The position numbers and the translations under genes are program-made. 20,926 nucleotides of DNA, taken from NCBI GenBank assembly GCA_025058955.1, contig JANXDV010000010.1:1-20926 (forward strand). The letters are read 5' to 3'. The DNA is from Archaeoglobaceae archaeon (GTDB taxonomy: Archaea > Halobacteriota > Archaeoglobi > Archaeoglobales > Archaeoglobaceae). The stretch's first letter is position 1. Each line of letters opens with the position of its first letter. Of this stretch, positions 14,296-20,926 are shown one piece after another. The notes beneath the pieces are model-generated. The model was given only the letters and a program-made list of their open reading frames with translations. It had not been told where the DNA came from and did not search any database.

Positions 14296-14923
14296 AAAGC
14301 TGAAGAAATTTGGAAGAGTCGCCTTTGTGAGCAAAGATAAAAAACTGAGTGTGGAGTCTGATGAGCTCATGATTTCCACAGATCTTGAGCTTGGAAGATT
14401 GCTCGAATTTCTTGCAGATCTTTGCTATGATTTTGTGGTTCTAAAAGGCTTTGGAGAAGAGATAGCGAGAGTAGAAGAAAAATATGGTTTCAAAATTCCA
14501 GTAATCGAGGATCCTGCAGGTCTAAATAGGGCTCCTGAGCTTGAGAGTTTGAGATCTCTTGTGGAGAAATTAAAGAAAGGGGCTGAGAATTGCGGAGCAA
14601 TGGGAATTTTTTTAGGCTTTGTTCGAAAATTTGATGGAGAAAAAATTGTTAAAAGGCTTGAATATGAGTCCTTCAATGAGATCCTCGCTGAAAAAATTGC
14701 AGAAGTTGAAGCCAAGATCATAAAAGATCCCGGAGTTAAAAATGTAAAGATCTATCACAAGCTCGGCAAACTTTTGCCAGGAGAGGACATAGTTTATATC
14801 GCTGTAGTCGGAGAGCATAGAAAAGACATCTGGAAACCATTATTAAATGCGGTGGAACTCATGAAAAATGAACTGCCGATATGGAAGAAAGAAGTGTTTG
14901 AAAATGGCGAAAGGTGGGTTTGA
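14261..14923 (+). CDS. moaE: Molybdopterin synthase catalytic subunit MoaE with MobB-like N-terminal region
   Basis: 220 residues. The C-terminal part (about 105-220) is MoaE, which with MoaD inserts sulfur into precursor Z: GAMGIFLGFVRKFDG, RLEYESFNEI, KIYHKLGKLLPGED, VVGEHRK and PIWKKEVFENGERWV, including the lysines of PIWKKE needed in the active site. The first 90 residues resemble a degenerate MobB-type domain (CYDFVVLKGFGEEIAR then IPVIEDP) but have no P-loop. The start is TTG 14261, five bases after GGAGGTGA (14248-14255); the TTG at 14246 precedes that site. The gene lies in the phosphoesterase-argH-gatD chain. Confidence 0.88.
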   Translation: MKVLVGERSVYEKLKKFGRVAFVSKDKKLSVESDELMISTDLELGRLLEFLADLCYDFVVLKGFGEEIARVEEKYGFKIPVIEDPAGLNRAPELESLRSLVEKLKKGAENCGAMGIFLGFVRKFDGEKIVKRLEYESFNEILAEKIAEVEAKIIKDPGVKNVKIYHKLGKLLPGEDIVYIAVVGEHRKDIWKPLLNAVELMKNELPIWKKEVFENGERWV

Positions 14924-16372
14924 ATGCTTCGAGAAGGTAGATTTGGAGATAAAATGAATTCAAAAGCTCTAAAATTTTCAAGCTCGCTCGAGCACGATCG
15001 AAACATATTTCTCTACGACACTCTCGTCGATCTCGCTCACACTCTAAATCTACTTAAAAGTGGTTATTTAAGTAAAGAGGAGACATTGGAGATTATTGAA
15101 GCTCTCAAAGAAGTCTTAGCTAAGGGATCTGAAAATTGGAAGGATTACGAAGATGTTCACGAGGCAATTGAAGCTGAGATCACAAAGCGAACCTTAGCCG
15201 GAAAGAAACTTCACACTGGTAGATCGAGAAATGATGAGGTTGCAACTTGCTTAAGACTCTTCGCAAGAGACCATTTGCTTTTATTGGCTGAAAAACTAAT
15301 ATTTCTGCAAGAGGTAATTTTAAAAATTGCTGAAGATGATGAAATAATGCCTGGCTTTACTCACTTTCAATTCGCACAACCCACAAGGCTTTCTCATCAC
15401 TTGTTAATGTTCTTCGATCTGTTTGAGCGAAACTTTCAACATGCTCTTGAAACCTTCAGAAGAGTCAATAGATGTCCCTTAGGCTCTTCAGCATTTGCGG
15501 GCACAAGCTATGAGCTGGATAGAGAGTATGTGTCAAAGATCTTGGGCTTCGATGAAATTCTTGAACATAGCGAAGATTCGGTTGCTTCAAGAGATTTCAT
15601 AATTGAATCAGTCTTCGTTTGCGCTTTAGCGCTTCTAAATGTGAGCAGGATCTGCGAAGAAGTTATCTTGTTTTCTACTCTTGGTTTCATCGAACTTCCC
15701 AATGCTTATTCTTCAACTTCCTCCATAATGCCTCAAAAGAAGAATCCCGACATTGCAGAACTTTTAAGAGCGAAATGCGGAAAATTAATAGGACTTCTAA
15801 CTTCAGCTATGGCGATCTACAAAGCATTGCCATTCAGCTATAACAGAGACTTTCAAGAAATGAATCCGATCCTCTACACAGCTTTAAGAGAAACAATTGA
15901 GTCGCTGGAAGTATTCTCAGGAATGCTCTCTGAGTTAAAATTCAAAAAAGATGTAATGAGAGAGAGGGCTCTTGAAGGTTTTACCTTTGCTACAGAACTC
16001 GCTGATCTACTCGTTAGAGATTTCAAAGTTCCTTTTAGAGATGCTCATAAAATAATCGCAAAAATTGCATCTGAAGGAAATTATAATCCCTCTTCCAAAG
16101 ACATAGAGAGATCCGCTAAGGAGCTTGGTTACAACTTAAAGATCCCAGAAGATAAAATTTCGGAGGCAAAAGATCTTGAGAAGCTACTTGAGAGAAAAAC
16201 GATCGGTTCAACTGCTAAAGAAGAAGTTGCAAGGATGAAAGCTTTGAGAAAGGAAAAGATCTTGAGGCAGAAAAGAGAGTTAATGAGAATAAGAAGGAGA
16301 GTTAATAGTGGTCTTGAACTTTTGAAGGCGGAGATCAAGAAGATCGGGGGTAGTTTTGATGTTAACTGGTAA
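14924..16372 (+). CDS. argH: Argininosuccinate lyase
   Basis: 482 residues, full length. It splits argininosuccinate to arginine and fumarate, the last step of arginine synthesis. Fumarase-superfamily signatures are visible: HTGRSRNDEVATCLRLFARD, FTHFQFAQPTRLSHHL, CPLGSSAFAGTSYELDRE and the SSIMPQKKNPDIAELLRAK loop that holds the catalytic serine. ATG 14924 follows the moaE stop without a gap, and the 3' end overlaps gatD by 14 bases. Confidence 0.96.
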   Translation: MLREGRFGDKMNSKALKFSSSLEHDRNIFLYDTLVDLAHTLNLLKSGYLSKEETLEIIEALKEVLAKGSENWKDYEDVHEAIEAEITKRTLAGKKLHTGRSRNDEVATCLRLFARDHLLLLAEKLIFLQEVILKIAEDDEIMPGFTHFQFAQPTRLSHHLLMFFDLFERNFQHALETFRRVNRCPLGSSAFAGTSYELDREYVSKILGFDEILEHSEDSVASRDFIIESVFVCALALLNVSRICEEVILFSTLGFIELPNAYSSTSSIMPQKKNPDIAELLRAKCGKLIGLLTSAMAIYKALPFSYNRDFQEMNPILYTALRETIESLEVFSGMLSELKFKKDVMRERALEGFTFATELADLLVRDFKVPFRDAHKIIAKIASEGNYNPSSKDIERSAKELGYNLKIPEDKISEAKDLEKLLERKTIGSTAKEEVARMKALRKEKILRQKRELMRIRRRVNSGLELLKAEIKKIGGSFDVNW

Positions 16373-17576
16373 GAGAGTTAAGATAAAAGCTAAGGGAAAG
16401 ATCTTCGAAGGCATAGTAATGCCGAGTTTCACTGGAAACTTAGTTCTGAAGCTCGATAGTGGATACAATGCGGGATTTTGCGAGTATGAGCTAATTGAAG
16501 TGCTCGAAGAGGTTAAAACTCAAATTAGGGGGGCAGAGATCTCAAAGCGAGAAGATCTGCCCAACGTTAAGATCATATCCACTGGTGGAACGATTGCAAG
16601 TAGGGTTGACTATAGAACAGGTGCGGTTACGAGCCAATTCACCGCAGAGGAAATAATTTCAGATGTGCCAGAGATTGCAGAGATCTGCAATGTAGATGCA
16701 GAGCTTTTATACAACATTCTCAGCGAAAATATGAAGCCAAACAATTGGATCGAGCTTGCCAGAAGAGTCTATGAAGCTCTAAAGAAATACGATGGAGTGA
16801 TCATAACCCATGGCACCGATACGATGCACTACTCCGCCTCAGCTGTAGCCTTCATGCTCTCAACCCCAAAGCCTGTTGTGTTTGTCGGAGCACAGAGAAG
16901 TAGTGATCGTCCGAGCAGTGATGCGGCGATGAATCTACTTTGTTCAGCAAAGCTTAGCATTAGCGATGTCGGTGAAGTTCTTGTTTGCATGCACGGCTCT
17001 ACGAGCGACGACTTTTGCTATGCACATAGAGGAGTTAAGGTTAGAAAGATGCACACATCAAGAAGAGATGCTTTCCATAGCATCAACGCAAAACCTGTGG
17101 CAAGAATTGATTATCCTTCGCTTAACGTTGAATGGCTCTCTTGGAGATTCAAGAGAGGAGAAAGAGATCTAAAGCTTTTTGATAAGCTGGAAGAAAAAGT
17201 TGTGCTTATAAAGTTCTTTCCAGGACTGGGGAGCGATCTAATTGAATACTTCCACTCAAAAGGATATCGTGGTTTTGTGATTGAGGGAACTGGGCTTGGG
17301 CATGTGTCCACAGATTGGATCGAGACTTTGAAGAAGATCTGTGAGGACTCAATCGTTGTTATGACTTCCCAATGCCTCTACGGAAGAATCTGCGATCGTG
17401 TTTATGATACGGGCAGAGATCTGCTTAAGGCAGGTGTTATCGAGGGTGAAGATCTGCTTCCCGAAACCGCTTTGATAAAGCTGATGTTTCTAATTGGAAA
17501 CTATGGCATCGAAAAAGCTAAAAAGTTGGTTAAGATAAATTTAGTGGGCGAAATTGAGTCAAGAAGTGATTATTAA
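16359..17576 (+). CDS. gatD: Glu-tRNA(Gln) amidotransferase subunit D
   Basis: 405 residues. GatD is the asparaginase-like subunit that, with GatE, turns Glu-tRNA(Gln) into Gln-tRNA(Gln) in archaea. Residues 1-60 form the small N-terminal beta domain typical of GatD (KRVKIKAKGKIFEGIVMPS). The amidase part shows STGGTIASRVDY with the nucleophilic Thr, ITHGTDTMHYSASA with the second Thr-Asp pair, SDRPSSDAAMNL and RKMHTSRRDAFHS. ATG 16359 follows a G-rich stretch; TTG 16356 directly before it is a weak alternative. gatE is not in the window. Confidence 0.95.
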   Translation: MLTGKRVKIKAKGKIFEGIVMPSFTGNLVLKLDSGYNAGFCEYELIEVLEEVKTQIRGAEISKREDLPNVKIISTGGTIASRVDYRTGAVTSQFTAEEIISDVPEIAEICNVDAELLYNILSENMKPNNWIELARRVYEALKKYDGVIITHGTDTMHYSASAVAFMLSTPKPVVFVGAQRSSDRPSSDAAMNLLCSAKLSISDVGEVLVCMHGSTSDDFCYAHRGVKVRKMHTSRRDAFHSINAKPVARIDYPSLNVEWLSWRFKRGERDLKLFDKLEEKVVLIKFFPGLGSDLIEYFHSKGYRGFVIEGTGLGHVSTDWIETLKKICEDSIVVMTSQCLYGRICDRVYDTGRDLLKAGVIEGEDLLPETALIKLMFLIGNYGIEKAKKLVKINLVGEIESRSDY

Positions 17577-17685
17577 GCCCCAATTATATTTAAATGAAGC
17601 CAATCGCCCGAAATCGCTTAGCAAAAGTTTAGTCTTGGGATTTTTGCAACTTTAAGATTCCATTTAATGTCAAAGTGTGTAGAAA

Positions 17686-17696
17686 AGTTTAAATCA
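17686..17696 (+). promoter_or_regulatory. TATA box of the PhoU-TrkA_C gene
   Basis: AAGTTTAAATC is centred about 28 bases before ATG 17719, giving a leaderless or nearly leaderless start. The 142-base gap from gatD holds a second AT-rich element (ATTATATTTAAATG, 17583-17596); I see no RNA gene or frame of note behind it. Confidence 0.5.
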
Positions 17697-17718
17697 TTCA
17701 ATCGGAAATTGATCTGAG

Positions 17719-18897
17719 ATGCCAAAAACGGTAAAGGATCTACTTGTGGAGATTAGAAATACAAGCGAGCTGATAATAGATCTTGCTTATTCATCCGTTT
17801 TATACGATGTGGAAGATGTTGCTGAGGAAGTTCTTGAGCTTGAAGCTAAGTTTATAGAACTCATAAATGAGATCAGAAAGAAAGCTGCTCTCTCTGTAAG
17901 ACATATAAGGGAGACTGAGAAAGTTGCCTCGGTTTTGCAGATTGCAAGCGCTGGCTACAAGATGAGTAGTGCTGCTGGAGACATATCTTCTCTTGTTCTG
18001 CGTGGATACAAGCTACCAAGAGAGATCGTGAATCTAATCCTAACACACTCTGAGGAGACGATCTTAAAAGTCACTGTGCCTGAAAACTCTCCAGTTGCTG
18101 GAAAAACGCTTGGTGAAGTTAAATTCCAGAAAGTCACTGGAATGAGAGTGATAGCGATAAAGAGGGATTTGCAGTGGATCTTTGACGTGGATAGAGACAC
18201 CAAGGTTATGAAAGGGGATGTTATATTCGTGCGTGGAGATCCGAATAGCGTTCCAAGGTTGTATGAGTTTGTTCTGCATGAAAGTAGGGAGATGGGGATC
18301 GCAACTGAGCTCGAGATCCCAGAACTCGACAGAGCGGTGGATCTTCTCATAGAAATGAAGAACCTCTCAGAGCTTGCGGTTGACTTAGCTTATTCTGCAC
18401 TGATCTATGGAAACGAGGAGGTTGCTCTTGAAGTTGTTTACATCGAAAATGTGCTTGACAACATGAAGTTTGAAGTGGAAAAGCTGATCTTGGCGGTTAG
18501 CAAAAAATTCGAGGATCCTTCTATACTCATTCCGATCATCGAGATCGTTCACTGCTCTGAGCAGATCGCTGATAGTGCAAGAGAGATCGCAGAAGTGTTG
18601 CTAAACAAGATGGAGCTTCCAGAAGTTTTCAAGGATGCAATGAAAAAGACTGGAGAGATCTTAGTGATGGTCACAGTTGATAAAGACTCCCCGCTTCACA
18701 ACAAAACGCTGAAAGAGACGAGAGTGGAAAGTCATACCGGTATGCACATAATAGCAATAAAAAGAAAAAGAGAGTGGGTTATGAGACCAACTGCAAACAC
18801 TGCGATTTATGCTGGAGATATCTTAATTGCTAAAGGTCCAAGAGAAGCTGAAGCGGAGCTCTTGAACCTTTGCTGTCCAACTAAACCAGCATCTTAA
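17719..18897 (+). CDS. Duplicated PhoU-TrkA_C domain protein
   Basis: 392 residues in two homologous halves. Each has a helical PhoU-like segment (about 1-105 and 200-302) followed by a TrkA_C/RCK_C ligand-binding segment (about 110-188 and 306-388). Matching stretches are NTSELIIDLAYSSVLY with NLSELAVDLAYSALIY, and TGMRVIAIKRDLQWIFDVD with TGMHIIAIKRKREWVMRPT. This is the archaeal PhoU/TrkA_C class (COG3273), thought to regulate ion transport or channels. No membrane segment is present and no channel gene lies beside it. It stands alone behind its own TATA box, and its end overlaps mfnB by 17 bases. Confidence 0.87.
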   Translation: MPKTVKDLLVEIRNTSELIIDLAYSSVLYDVEDVAEEVLELEAKFIELINEIRKKAALSVRHIRETEKVASVLQIASAGYKMSSAAGDISSLVLRGYKLPREIVNLILTHSEETILKVTVPENSPVAGKTLGEVKFQKVTGMRVIAIKRDLQWIFDVDRDTKVMKGDVIFVRGDPNSVPRLYEFVLHESREMGIATELEIPELDRAVDLLIEMKNLSELAVDLAYSALIYGNEEVALEVVYIENVLDNMKFEVEKLILAVSKKFEDPSILIPIIEIVHCSEQIADSAREIAEVLLNKMELPEVFKDAMKKTGEILVMVTVDKDSPLHNKTLKETRVESHTGMHIIAIKRKREWVMRPTANTAIYAGDILIAKGPREAEAELLNLCCPTKPAS

Positions 18898-19582
18898 GCT
18901 TTCTAACTAATTCTCTTTTTATCTTTGAGTCTCTTCCCTTTTCGCAAACGAGTGTTCTAACTCCAATAATATCTGGAGATAATTTCTTTAAGATCTCCAA
19001 ATGTGTCCAGCTTAAGTTCCCTGCAATAGCACAAATCAGATCTCTCTCTTTTGCCTCTGAAACAAAATTTTGGAGGTCTTCTATAGCCATATGGTCAAAA
19101 ATTGAGCTTCCATCCTTTACTGCGGTGTCTACCATCACACCATCTGCACCACATTCAGCAGCAATTTCGGGGAGCTTTAAAGGGGAAATTGCGTTGATTC
19201 TATGGTGATCACCATAACCAGCGATCACCACTTTTTTGTTTTTGTCATAACCTTTAACCGCTTTTACAACTCCAAAAACCATTTCTTTAGCTTCACTTTC
19301 ATTTTTGATCCCGTAAAGTCCGACTTTAACATAATCCGCTCCAGCAACCGCTGCTCCCAAAGCTGCCAAACTTGCTGTGCCAGGCTTATATGGCAGATCT
19401 CCAGTCGTTGCGCTCACTTCTTTTCCATACTTCTTAGCAACTTTTGCCACTTCACTTATCACCCATGGAAAATTTGCTCCAAGAGAGCCTTCTGCAGGAT
19501 TTTTAACATCTATTATATCCGCCCCGCCCTCTATAGCTTCTAAAGCTTCTTCGAGATCTTTAGGGCTAACAAGAACGAGCAT
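18881..19582 (-). CDS. mfnB: (5-formylfuran-3-yl)methyl phosphate synthase
   Basis: 233 residues, DUF556 family. MfnB condenses two glyceraldehyde-3-phosphates to the furan precursor of methanofuran. DVKNPAEGSLGANFPWVI carries D25 and the Schiff-base lysine K27; further expected lysines are K86 (DYVKVGLYG) and K156 (VDTAVKDGS). ATG 19582 gives the family-typical MLVLVSPKD start. ACATAAATAC about 25 bases upstream suggests a leaderless mRNA. Together with the mptE-like gene it indicates a C1 pathway with methanofuran and methanopterin. Confidence 0.95.
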   Translation of the reverse strand: MLVLVSPKDLEEALEAIEGGADIIDVKNPAEGSLGANFPWVISEVAKVAKKYGKEVSATTGDLPYKPGTASLAALGAAVAGADYVKVGLYGIKNESEAKEMVFGVVKAVKGYDKNKKVVIAGYGDHHRINAISPLKLPEIAAECGADGVMVDTAVKDGSSIFDHMAIEDLQNFVSEAKERDLICAIAGNLSWTHLEILKKLSPDIIGVRTLVCEKGRDSKIKRELVRKLKMLV

Positions 19583-19600
19583 TGTATTCTTCTTTAATTT

Positions 19601-19615
19601 CTAGTATTTATGTTT
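19601..19615 (-). promoter_or_regulatory. TATA box of mfnB
   Basis: On the minus strand AAACATAAATACTAG, centred about 25 bases before ATG 19582. It is separated by only about 10 bases from the TATA box of the divergent deoxyhypusine synthase gene. Confidence 0.5.
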
Positions 19616-19622
19616 TTTGAAA

Positions 19623-19632
19623 CTTTTTATAC
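19623..19632 (+). promoter_or_regulatory. TATA box of the deoxyhypusine synthase family gene
   Basis: CTTTTTATAC is centred 25 bases before ATG 19653, so the transcript would begin at that ATG. The frame is open upstream to a TTG at 19617, but that would put the TATA box inside the gene, which supports 19653. Confidence 0.6.
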
Positions 19633-19652
19633 AATCGGTGAACACTTTACAC

Positions 19653-20537
19653 ATGAAGATCAACCATGTCAAAGTTGAAAAGGGAATAAGGGTTTCAGAG
19701 ATCGTTGAAAGATTCTCTGAGACTGCATTTAATGCTCGAAGACTTGGGATTGCTGGTAAAATATGGAAAGAGATGATGAAAGAAGATTCTTTCATTTTCA
19801 TGACTCTTGCGGGAGCGATGATTCCCGCTGGGATGAGAGAGGTTGTAAGGGGAGTGATGGAGAATGGTTTTGTTAATAGTCTCGTTCTAACTGGAGCAAA
19901 TTTTGTCCATGAAGTCTGTGAAGCTCTTGGGTATTCTCACATCATAGGCTCAGCTATTTCTGATGACGTTGAGCTTGCAGATAAGGGGATCAGTAGAATT
20001 TACGATGTATTCATAGAAACTTCAGCCTTTGAAGCCATTGAGCGTTTCTTCATGGAAACATTCAAAGAGCTCTCTGGAAATTATTCAAGCTTTGAAATTG
20101 TTTGGGAGATTGGAAAAAGGCTTGAAAATTCTTTTTTGAGTTTTGCATACGAAAATAAGATCCCAATTTTTTGCCCAACACTTCACGATTCGATCGCAGG
20201 ATTGCATTTGATGCTTTACGGAAAAAATGTTTTTTTAGATTATTCCAAAGATCTAAAACTACTTCTCGATCTTTGCTCACAGAAGAAGAAAATGGGCATC
20301 GTGATCATTGGCGGTGGAGTGCCGAAGAACTTCGCTTTGCAAGCGATGCTTCTTGCTGAAGGCTTTGATTATGCGATCCAGATCACAACCGATTCTCCTC
20401 ACTATGGAGGATTGAGCGGGGCAACGCTTGAAGAAGCCAAGAGCTGGTGCAAGCTTAAAATTGATTCTAAAGCGGTAACTGTATACTGCGATGCTACCAT
20501 AGCTTTACCTTTGCTTTACGCCTACCTTCTGGATTAA
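19653..20537 (+). CDS. Deoxyhypusine synthase family protein
   Basis: 294 residues. Deoxyhypusine synthase moves the aminobutyl group of spermidine to a lysine of aIF5A. Family features are MTLAGAMIPAGMREVV, LTGANFVHEVCEALG, RIYDVFI, IPIFCPTLHDS, IIGGGVPKNFALQA with the imine-forming lysine K225, EEAKSWCKL and VTVYCDATIALPLL. The region aligned by eye to human H288 (DMIFFHSYKN) reads GLHLMLYGKN, apparently without that histidine. From memory, Archaeoglobus has two paralogs of the family; this one may be the variant copy with another substrate. The family call is sure, the exact reaction less so. Confidence 0.85.
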   Translation: MKINHVKVEKGIRVSEIVERFSETAFNARRLGIAGKIWKEMMKEDSFIFMTLAGAMIPAGMREVVRGVMENGFVNSLVLTGANFVHEVCEALGYSHIIGSAISDDVELADKGISRIYDVFIETSAFEAIERFFMETFKELSGNYSSFEIVWEIGKRLENSFLSFAYENKIPIFCPTLHDSIAGLHLMLYGKNVFLDYSKDLKLLLDLCSQKKKMGIVIIGGGVPKNFALQAMLLAEGFDYAIQITTDSPHYGGLSGATLEEAKSWCKLKIDSKAVTVYCDATIALPLLYAYLLD

Positions 20538-20591
20538 GGCTCAGAACTCAAAACCCTCATCATTTCTCAGAGGGGTCCTTTCATCATCGCC
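20538..20591 (-). ncRNA. Dual-guide C/D box sRNA
   Basis: On the minus strand the elements follow in canonical order: GGC stem (20591-20589), C box ATGATGA (20587-20581), a 10-base guide AAGGACCCCT (20580-20571), D' box CTGA (20570-20567), spacer GAA, C' box ATGATGA (20563-20557), a 12-base guide GGGTTTTGAGTT (20556-20545), D box CTGA (20544-20541) and GCC (20540-20538), which closes the stem. Box spacing and total size (about 54 bases) are those of archaeal 2'-O-methylation guides bound by L7Ae, Nop5 and fibrillarin. By the N+5 rule it would methylate C in AACUC and the fifth base, G, in AGGGGUCCUU. It abuts the stop codon of the preceding gene, on the opposite strand. The RNA ends are approximate. 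Confidence 0.88.
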
Positions 20592-20637
20592 TCCGAAGAT
20601 CGTTCCCTTTGAAATAATTTACTATTTCACCGAAAAC

Positions 20638-20669
20638 TTTATATACTCATCCCGCAAAATTTATATACT
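20638..20669 (+). promoter_or_regulatory. Tandem identical TATA boxes before gar1
   Basis: TTTATATACT occurs twice, at 20638-20647 and 20660-20669, each after a purine-rich CCG-(A/C)-AAA stretch that could serve as BRE. The first is about 28 bases before ATG 20672 and fits a nearly leaderless start. The second touches the start codon and cannot drive this ATG. Confidence 0.65.
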
Positions 20670-20671
20670 GC

Positions 20672-20926
20672 ATGACAAATCTCGTAGCCCTCGGAAAGCC
20701 TGAGAAACTGTCAAAGTCGGGGATGCTTTTAGTTCGGATTCAACCCACAAACCTGCCAAAGATTGGCGAAAAAGTCGTCACGAGGAAGATGGAGCAAGTT
20801 GGGGTAGTTTACGATATAATAGGTCCTATAATCTCGCCTTACGCATTAATTAAGCCGAATAAGGTTGTTTATGAGGATCTGTTTGTGGTGAAGGAGTATG
20901 GTGGAAGTAGAAAAAGTTCGGGAAAA
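20672..20926 (+). CDS. gar1: H/ACA RNP protein Gar1, runs off the window
   Basis: 85 codons are visible without a stop. The sequence TNLVALGKPEKLSKSGMLLV, KIGEKVVTRKMEQVGVVYDI, IGPIISPYALIKP and YEDLFVVKEYGG is that of Gar1, the small beta-barrel subunit of H/ACA pseudouridylation particles that contacts Cbf5. The GPIISPYALIKP loop is highly conserved. Archaeal Gar1 is about 75-100 residues, so the end is close. In many euryarchaea tfb (TFIIB) follows gar1, which can be expected just outside the window. Confidence 0.92.
   Translation, partial: MTNLVALGKPEKLSKSGMLLVRIQPTNLPKIGEKVVTRKMEQVGVVYDIIGPIISPYALIKPNKVVYEDLFVVKEYGGSRKSSGK

Noticed and set aside
17577..17718. A second sRNA or small gene between gatD and the PhoU gene
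   Set aside because: There is a TATA-like element at 17583 but no C/D boxes, no stable hairpin and only a 12-codon frame.
19617..19652. TTG start at 19617 for the deoxyhypusine synthase family gene
   Set aside because: It would place the well-positioned TATA box inside the coding region; family similarity starts after ATG 19653.

Overview
The window looks like chromosomal DNA of a hyperthermophilic euryarchaeon of the Archaeoglobales (Archaeoglobus, Geoglobus or Ferroglobus type). The evidence is: archaeal-type translation genes (rpl7ae, rps28e, rpl24e, infB/aIF5B, gatD, deoxyhypusine synthase family, gar1, a Brix protein, archease); genes for methanofuran (mfnB) and methanopterin (mptE-like) synthesis; many GTG/TTG starts; TATA boxes about 25 bases upstream of start codons (leaderless transcripts); and a receptor whose HAMP domain is almost identical, from memory, to Af1503 of Archaeoglobus fulgidus. 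Almost all of the sequence is coding, genes overlap by a few bases, and no non-coding stretch exceeds about 170 bases. I see no insertion sequence, CRISPR array, tRNA or rRNA.

Layout. 1-60: first 20 codons of archease (minus, leaves the window). 171-3148 (minus): the operon rpl7ae-rps28e-rpl24e-ndk-infB; rpl24e is only 59 codons and ndk and infB overlap as ATGA. 3309-4879 (plus): a DUF429 protein, an 8-cysteine protein and a Brix/Imp4-like ribosome biogenesis protein. 4854-9850 (minus): ileS, an mptE-like pterin pyrophosphokinase, a stand-alone NMD3-like domain, a LysE-type exporter and a DUF151 nuclease.

9956-12988 is the most unusual part. A plus-strand pair encodes a coiled-coil/beta-domain protein translationally coupled to a membrane receptor ending in a HAMP domain with no output domain (Af1503-like), followed by a 68-residue helical protein. 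Convergent to these is a Roadblock/LC7 protein coupled to a protein that looks like DUF2226 and carries an internal KY-x-I-x-x-P repeat. Together they look like a small archaeal signalling module with no recognisable kinase, chemotaxis or GTPase component in the window. A Cas4-like Fe-S protein that seems to have lost its E-x-K nuclease motif follows (13059-13703, minus).

13759-17576 (plus): a chain of touching or overlapping genes for a metallophosphoesterase, a MoaE protein with a degenerate MobB-like N-terminus, argH and gatD. 17719-18897 (plus): a duplicated PhoU-TrkA_C protein. 18881-19582 (minus): mfnB. 19653-20537 (plus): a deoxyhypusine synthase family protein. 20538-20591 (minus): a clear dual-guide C/D box sRNA, directly after that gene and opposite to it. 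20672 to the end: the start of gar1 (H/ACA RNP), behind two identical TATA elements.
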